10,181 bases of DNA from Bacteroides sp. Lineage in GTDB: Bacteria > Bacteroidota > Bacteroidia > Bacteroidales > Bacteroidaceae. Position 1 is the first letter of the stretch. Every line of letters starts with the position of its first letter. Below are positions 6,585-10,181 of this stretch, piece by piece. The DNA lies in contig JASLDF010000185.1 in NCBI GenBank assembly GCA_030151635.1, positions 1 through 10,181 on the forward strand, read 5' to 3'. The notes beneath the pieces were generated by a model, which searched no databases, was not told the origin of the DNA, and worked only from the letters and a program-made list of their open reading frames with translations. The translations under genes and the position numbers were made by a program.

Positions 6585-6631
6585 GAATATATCAATCTGT
6601 TTAAAAAAATAATCAATAAAAAGTAATAACA

Positions 6632-7228
6632 ATGGCAAAAGGAAAAAGAGAAGTTCCCGAAATTAACTCTAGTTCGACTGCGGATATTGCGTTCCTATTG
6701 CTGATTTTCTTCTTGATTACAACTTCTATGGATACCGATATGGGGTTAGTTAGACAACTGCCTCCTATGCCTGATGAAAATCAGCCAAAGAACGAAGACA
6801 TAGAAATTAAAGAAAGAAATATTCTTCAAGTTATGATTAATAGAAATAATGAAATCATGTGTAATGGTCAAATTATTGCTATTAATGAACTAAGAGAAAG
6901 AGCAAAAACGTTTATCGCAAACCCTAATAACGATTCTGATAAACCAGAACGTATTGTGGTTGAAAATATTGATTTTTTCGGTGACTATGTAGTTACTAAG
7001 AATCATGTAATTTCAGTAGCGAATGATGGTGATACTTCATACAGTGCATACTTTGAAGTTCAAAACGAATTGGTTGCAGCATATAACGAGTTACGTAATC
7101 AACTTTCTCAATCGAAATGGAGAAAAGATTATGACGCTTTAAACGATGATCAACAAAAAGCAGTTCGTAAGATTTATCCTCAAAAGATATCTGAGGCTGT
7201 ACCGAAACAATATGGAGGGAAAAAATAA
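6632..7228 (+). CDS. exbD: ExbD-type biopolymer transport protein, long form (first copy)
   Basis: ExbD supplies the proton-carrying aspartate of the Ton motor, with one membrane helix inside the ExbB ring and a periplasmic domain that touches TonB. Here a basic cytoplasmic N-terminus (1-11) leads to SSSTADIAFLLLIFF with the essential Asp18, and the helix runs about 16-33. The remaining 165 residues are periplasmic: the ExbD fold (ILQVMINRNNEIMCNGQII at 64-82 is a typical strand pair) followed by an enlarged part with FFGDYVV, ISVANDGDTSYSAYFEVQ and a charged helical tail ending YPQKISEAVP. At 198 residues it is much longer than E. coli ExbD (141). The stop overlaps the start of the second exbD in TAATG, so the two are translationally coupled. 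Both copies keep the key aspartate, so neither looks like a dead paralogue. Confidence 0.92.
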   Translation: MAKGKREVPEINSSSTADIAFLLLIFFLITTSMDTDMGLVRQLPPMPDENQPKNEDIEIKERNILQVMINRNNEIMCNGQIIAINELRERAKTFIANPNNDSDKPERIVVENIDFFGDYVVTKNHVISVANDGDTSYSAYFEVQNELVAAYNELRNQLSQSKWRKDYDALNDDQQKAVRKIYPQKISEAVPKQYGGKK

Positions 7229-7689
7229 TGGGAAAATTTAATAAAACAGGTAAGAGAGGAATGCCTGCCCTTAATACATCTTCTTTACCTGACTTGATCT
7301 TTACTTTACTGTTCTTCTTCATGATTGTAACAACAATGCGTGAGGTGACATTAAAAGTTCAATTTAGGGTTCCAGAAGGTACAGAGCTTAACAAATTAGA
7401 GAAAAAGTCTCTTGTGACATTTATTTATATGGGTAAACCACTTGATAGAACACAAGGTACTGCTTCACGAGTTCAGATTAATGATGTATTTACCTCAAAA
7501 GCGGGTGATATTCATGAGTTCGTAGCTCAAGAACGTGCTAAGATGTCAGAGGCTGATCAGCCACTGATGCAAGTATCTCTAAAAGTAGATAGTGACACTA
7601 AAATGAGTGTTGTATCTGATGTTAAGAAAGAATTAAGAGAGGCTTCTGCTTTGAAAATTAACTATTCTTCTCGCAAACGCGGAGATTAA
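7228..7689 (+). CDS. exbD: ExbD-type biopolymer transport protein, short form (second copy)
   Basis: This second ExbD has the usual form: a basic cytoplasmic N-terminus (1-14), LNTSSLPDLIFTLLFFFM with the proton-carrying Asp22, one helix (about 20-38), and a periplasmic domain of about 115 residues. It differs strongly from the first copy outside the helix, so the pair is an old duplication rather than a recent one. Its start ATG shares one base with the stop of the first exbD. A GGAGG at 7214-7218, nine bases before the ATG, resembles a ribosome-binding site but also encodes Gly-Gly of the upstream protein; Bacteroidota rarely use such sites, so coupling is the likelier mechanism. Two-ExbD Ton clusters are known in this phylum; in Flavobacterium psychrophilum loss of one exbD reduces virulence. 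The cluster ends at a terminator 27 bases after the stop. Confidence 0.92.
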   Translation: MGKFNKTGKRGMPALNTSSLPDLIFTLLFFFMIVTTMREVTLKVQFRVPEGTELNKLEKKSLVTFIYMGKPLDRTQGTASRVQINDVFTSKAGDIHEFVAQERAKMSEADQPLMQVSLKVDSDTKMSVVSDVKKELREASALKINYSSRKRGD

Positions 7690-7716
7690 GGATATTCAAC
7701 TTTGTTGAAATATTAA

Positions 7717-7747
7717 GGGTGTAAACAATTGTTTACACCCTTTTTTT
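7717..7747 (+). terminator. Rho-independent terminator of the exb cluster
   Basis: Ten perfect pairs, GGGTGTAAAC at 7717-7726 with GTTTACACCC at 7731-7740, enclose the loop AATT and are followed by seven T. The arms and loop together form one uninterrupted 24-base palindrome. It lies 27 bases after the second exbD stop. Confidence 0.94.
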
Positions 7748-7775
7748 GTCTGGTTATTTATTTGATGTTGTATAT

Positions 7776-7813
7776 AAAAAAAGTGGTGAAGTAAGTCTAC
7801 TTCACCACTTTTC
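7776..7813 (-). terminator. Rho-independent terminator of the protease-acetyltransferase pair
   Basis: Fifteen perfect pairs (7779-7793 with 7798-7812) enclose a four-base loop. Read on the minus strand the hairpin is followed by a run of T (complement of A 7776-7782), and it lies 18 bases after the acetyltransferase stop. It is a second, unrelated hairpin beside the one that ends the opposing exb cluster, and could also stop plus-strand read-through. Confidence 0.88.
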
Positions 7814-7830
7814 TATTTATTGTAGGAAAG

Positions 7831-8367
7831 TCACTCCGATATATTATATACTTCTTTATACATCTTATTAACGACTTCATCATAGTCCTTTTGTTCATTT
7901 AGTTCTCCTCTACACATTAACATCATTGGTAATGCTGTTTCTGTGCTTCTGTAGGGAGGTTGTGCATACTCTTGACTCCATAGTTCAAATTTATATCTTT
8001 GATAGAAGCCAACGCGTCTTTTGGCTGTGTTTGAAGTTGGCATTTCAACTTCCAGAATAATTGGTTTGTCAATTAACTCCTCAAGAAGTGTAAGCACTTC
8101 ACTGCCATATCCACCATTTCTTAGTGTGTTATCAATAGCGAAATGTTCTATATAATAAAAATTGTTGAAATCCCAGATTGTCATCAGGCCTACGAATTTA
8201 CCGTCGTGGCATACAATATTGTTGTTAAACAACGGATTGCTGTCGGTAAGTACTTTCCATTGCTTGAGAGGTCGATACTCTTCTAATGGAAAAGACGTTG
8301 TAAGAAGTTTTTCAACGTAAGCATATTCTTCTGTGTCTGCAGACGTAATTCGTTTTAATTCAATCAT
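7831..8367 (-). CDS. GNAT-family N-acetyltransferase
   Basis: GNAT enzymes move an acetyl group from acetyl-CoA to an amine; the substrate here is not predictable. The 178-residue protein has the family's core: a strand with GKFVGLMTIWDF (57-68), then motif A, HFAIDNTLRNGGYGSEVL at 75-92, with the acetyl-CoA pyrophosphate loop RNGGYG (R-x-x-G-x-G, 83-88), then LEVEMP (105-110) and the motif B segment GFYQRYKF (120-127). After that comes an unassigned tail of about 50 residues containing QPPYRSTETALPMMLM, which may help bind substrate. The ATG at 8367 is 11 bases after the protease stop, so both are in one transcript. No small DNA-binding partner protein is next to it, which argues against a GNAT toxin of a toxin-antitoxin pair. 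Family firm, function open. Confidence 0.9.
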   Translation of the reverse strand: MIELKRITSADTEEYAYVEKLLTTSFPLEEYRPLKQWKVLTDSNPLFNNNIVCHDGKFVGLMTIWDFNNFYYIEHFAIDNTLRNGGYGSEVLTLLEELIDKPIILEVEMPTSNTAKRRVGFYQRYKFELWSQEYAQPPYRSTETALPMMLMCRGELNEQKDYDEVVNKMYKEVYNISE

Positions 8368-8378
8368 ATATATTGTTG

Positions 8379-9653
8379 TTAATCTTCAATGTAAAATTTG
8401 ATTAAGTTCTCAATAGCCTGTTGGCATGCACCACAAAAAGATGGGTATGTGTTTGTTTTCATTCGACAATCAAGAGCAGGTCTATAAATACCTTTACTTG
8501 AGTAGCCACCACCCTCATATACTCCAATGGGATATTGTTTGTTCTTATCTATTGGGGTTGGTATTGGTGTATTTGCATTAAGTAGGTTCTTCCATTTCTT
8601 TTCGAAGTGAATTAACGTAGTAATATTAGGCTCCCATGGTTCAATATCCAATGGGTAGATATTTGTCAACACATCATCTTCGTAAAAGTATTCATCAGCT
8701 AATCCTCCAAAGCTGTGGCCGAATTCATGTACAACAACAGGACCAAAATCTTCGTGGTGTGCTGCTGTAAGGGTATATGAATTATATATTCCACCACCTC
8801 CGTATTGTTGTGTGTTGGCAATGATAATAATGTGTTCATATGGTATGCCTGCTAGCTCATCATGTACTTTTTTGACATTCTGTGTTGTTAGGTATCTCGG
8901 AGAATAAAATGTGTCAAATGATGCTGAAAATGCAGTATTTCTCCAAATGTTTTGATGGGGAATACTAACTCCAGTATCAATAGATATACTACCTACTGCT
9001 ACAAAATTGAAAACATGTTGATAGCTTTTAAACGGTTCATGCTCTAGAATACTTTTTACTGCCAATTCAGCATCTTTATAAAACACATTAATTTCCTGAG
9101 CTGTATAACCTTCTGCTAATATTGCAACATTAATAGGGTTTGTAACTTTAGAATTATGAACTATGCGATATGGAGTTATTTCCTCTATGCCCTTAGGTCT
9201 AATTAAAATATCATTTGGATCTACAACATGTGTAAGCTTAGCAATTCGTTTATGATTTAAATCATACAACGATATGGTAACATCTACTTTATTTCTAGGA
9301 TACGGAATCAAAAATGTGTTTTCGAAAGATCTTGCCGTAAACTTTGCCTCATCTGTATCTAGCCATTCTTGGAAAAGCGATGAAAATGAATTTGTATATA
9401 TTAATTCTCCCGTTGTACTATCTTTGACACGTATAATGCCATTCCCTTTTAGTGGATTGATTGATAGTTTTGAGCGTTTTCCTGCCCAACTTGGATAGTA
9501 AATTAATTCGTCAAGGCTGATGTTTTGCTTCTCACTATTTCCACTGAAAATATAGTCTAAACGCAGTGTCTTATTTTCGAAGAAACGGTCGAAATCCTGC
9601 GCTTGGGACATTGTAGCAGTAACAAGGCCTAAAATTATGATAATGAGTCTCAT
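8379..9653 (-). CDS. Secreted M64-family metallopeptidase (IgA peptidase M64 type)
   Basis: Family M64 is founded on the IgA protease of Clostridium ramosum; Bacteroidales encode many relatives whose substrates are mostly unknown. The 424-residue length matches full Bacteroidales members. A signal peptide covers 1-18 (hydrophobic core, SQA before Gln19), so the enzyme is exported to the periplasm or cell surface. Residues 20-150 form a beta-rich N-terminal domain as in M64_N. The catalytic domain follows from about 160 (NPINVAILAEGYT at 172-184). The zinc site is HEFGHSFGGLADEY at 309-322: His309 and His313 bind zinc, Glu310 is the base, and Asp320 is the likely third ligand of an HExxHxxGxxD arrangement. 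Three cysteines near the end (396, 407, 410, in DCRMK and FCGAC) are typical of the family. There is no lipoprotein cysteine and no C-terminal sorting domain. First gene of a pair with the GNAT gene. IgA cleavage itself is not implied. Confidence 0.93.
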   Translation of the reverse strand: MRLIIIILGLVTATMSQAQDFDRFFENKTLRLDYIFSGNSEKQNISLDELIYYPSWAGKRSKLSINPLKGNGIIRVKDSTTGELIYTNSFSSLFQEWLDTDEAKFTARSFENTFLIPYPRNKVDVTISLYDLNHKRIAKLTHVVDPNDILIRPKGIEEITPYRIVHNSKVTNPINVAILAEGYTAQEINVFYKDAELAVKSILEHEPFKSYQHVFNFVAVGSISIDTGVSIPHQNIWRNTAFSASFDTFYSPRYLTTQNVKKVHDELAGIPYEHIIIIANTQQYGGGGIYNSYTLTAAHHEDFGPVVVHEFGHSFGGLADEYFYEDDVLTNIYPLDIEPWEPNITTLIHFEKKWKNLLNANTPIPTPIDKNKQYPIGVYEGGGYSSKGIYRPALDCRMKTNTYPSFCGACQQAIENLIKFYIED

Positions 9654-9675
9654 GATTGTCTAATTAGTTTGAGTA

Positions 9676-9683
9676 CAAAAATA
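9676..9683 (-). promoter_or_regulatory. Candidate -7 box for the M64 peptidase pair
   Basis: The minus strand reads TATTTTTG, fitting TAnnTTTG, and would start transcription near 9669, about 15 bases before the peptidase ATG. No TTTG is found at the -33 distance. Confidence 0.42.
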
Positions 9684-9754
9684 CGAACTTATTGTAGATA
9701 ATTAAAATATATGCTTTATTCACTCCAAATATTATAATAATACCGATTAAATAT

Positions 9755-9762
9755 TAACTTTG
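9755..9762 (+). promoter_or_regulatory. Candidate -7 box for the Lrp/AsnC regulator
   Basis: TAACTTTG fits TAnnTTTG and would begin transcription near 9769, giving a leader of under 20 bases. The upstream -33 region is AT-rich without TTTG. It lies back to back with the peptidase promoter inside a 133-base divergent space, where an autoregulating Lrp-type protein could bind, but no clear palindrome is visible. Confidence 0.42.
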
Positions 9763-9786
9763 AAGTGCAAAAACAAGTACAGCATT

Positions 9787-10181
9787 ATGATAAAATATGA
9801 TTTAGATGATCTTGACAGACAAATTTTAGGTCTGATTGCGGATAATGCACGTATCCCGTTTCTTGAAGTCGCTAGGGCTTGTAAAGTCTCTGGGGCCGCC
9901 ATACATCAACGTATTCAACGACTGATAAATGTTGGTGTTATAAAGGGCTCCCAGTATTTGCTAGATCCCGAGAAAATAGGATTTCATACTTGTGCTTATG
10001 TGGGGCTTTTTCTGAAGGAGAGAGATTCTTTTGAGTCGGCAATAAAATCTTTAAGAGAGATTCCAGAGGTTGTTGAATGTCATTTTACTACTGGAAGATA
10101 TGATATATTTATTAAGATTTATGCGCAAAATAACAATCATTTGTTGAGTATAATTCATAATAAGTTGCAAAAAATAGGGGT
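9787..10181 (+). CDS. Lrp/AsnC-family transcriptional regulator, 5' part (runs off the window edge)
   Basis: Members sense amino acids or related small molecules and bind DNA as dimers or octamers. The frame opens at the ATG at 9787 and stays open for 131 codons to the window end; about 20-30 codons are expected to be missing. The N-terminus begins LDDLDRQILGLIADNAR (6-22), the family's first helix, followed by a winged helix-turn-helix with FLEVARACKVSGAAIHQRIQ (25-44) and RLINVGVIKG. The RAM ligand-binding domain starts near residue 67 (HTCAYVGLFLK) and includes IPEVVECHFTTGRYDIFIKIYA, where the VxxxxxxTGxYD pattern marks the effector-binding turn. It is divergent from the peptidase and could regulate it or itself; that is inferred from position only. 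The effector cannot be told. Confidence 0.93.
   Translation, partial: MIKYDLDDLDRQILGLIADNARIPFLEVARACKVSGAAIHQRIQRLINVGVIKGSQYLLDPEKIGFHTCAYVGLFLKERDSFESAIKSLREIPEVVECHFTTGRYDIFIKIYAQNNNHLLSIIHNKLQKIG

Noticed and set aside
7214..7218. GGAGG as a true Shine-Dalgarno site for the second exbD
   Set aside because: The bases encode Gly-Gly of the upstream protein, no other gene here has such a site, and Bacteroidota seldom depend on it; the overlapping stop-start is a sufficient explanation.
5301..7689. ExbB/ExbD-like pair as a Zorya-type defence motor or a gliding/secretion motor
   Set aside because: ExbB lacks the long cytoplasmic tail of ZorA and the ExbD proteins lack an OmpA-like domain; no helicase or nuclease effector follows. 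GldL/GldM are a different size and layout. A Ton motor explains the genes.
7831..8367. GNAT gene as the toxin of a toxin-antitoxin pair
   Set aside because: No small antitoxin-like frame adjoins it; its neighbour is a secreted peptidase, and its own tail differs from compact toxin GNATs.
9274..9498. Plus-strand reading frame of 74 codons opposite the M64 peptidase
   Set aside because: It is antisense to a well-supported gene with no promoter or recognisable product.

Overview
The window is AT-rich chromosomal DNA that looks like core genome of a member of the phylum Bacteroidota, most likely a Bacteroidales or a close relative. Four things point there. The promoter element TAnnTTTG, the phylum's -7 box, recurs just upstream of several genes. 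Shine-Dalgarno sequences are essentially absent. The TonB and ExbB/ExbD proteins have Bacteroidota-type architectures. One gene encodes a secreted M64 ('IgA peptidase') metalloprotease, a family frequent in gut Bacteroidales. The genus cannot be told from the sequence alone.

Layout. Positions 1-2191 (minus strand) hold cmk, ispH and the 5' two thirds or less of pfkA, read in that order: nucleotide salvage, isoprenoid precursor synthesis and glycolysis. Positions 2459-4995 (plus strand) hold a tonB-type energy transducer closed by a strong terminator, then a short-chain-type polyprenyl diphosphate synthase and a TatD-family metal-dependent hydrolase that are translationally close. A tRNA-Ser(GGA) with a well-formed promoter lies at 5145-5232. 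Positions 5301-7689 (plus) form a tight four-gene cluster: exbB, an unnamed four-helix membrane protein, and two different exbD genes, closed by a perfect-hairpin terminator. A second terminator faces the other way and closes a minus-strand pair, an M64 metalloprotease followed by a GNAT acetyltransferase (9653-7831). The window ends inside an Lrp/AsnC-type regulator that is divergent from the protease.

How it fits together. TonB plus ExbB and the two ExbD proteins make up the proton-driven machine that energises outer-membrane TonB-dependent transporters; tonB is encoded about 2.1 kb upstream of its motor genes. IspH makes IPP/DMAPP, which the polyprenyl synthase elongates. No transposon, phage, CRISPR array, integrase or clear defence system was found. 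The part least explained by known biology is the ExbB / four-helix protein / ExbD / ExbD cluster. No gene-free stretch exceeds 300 bases; the longest is 2192-2458, which holds divergent promoters and otherwise AT-rich DNA with no reading frame of note.
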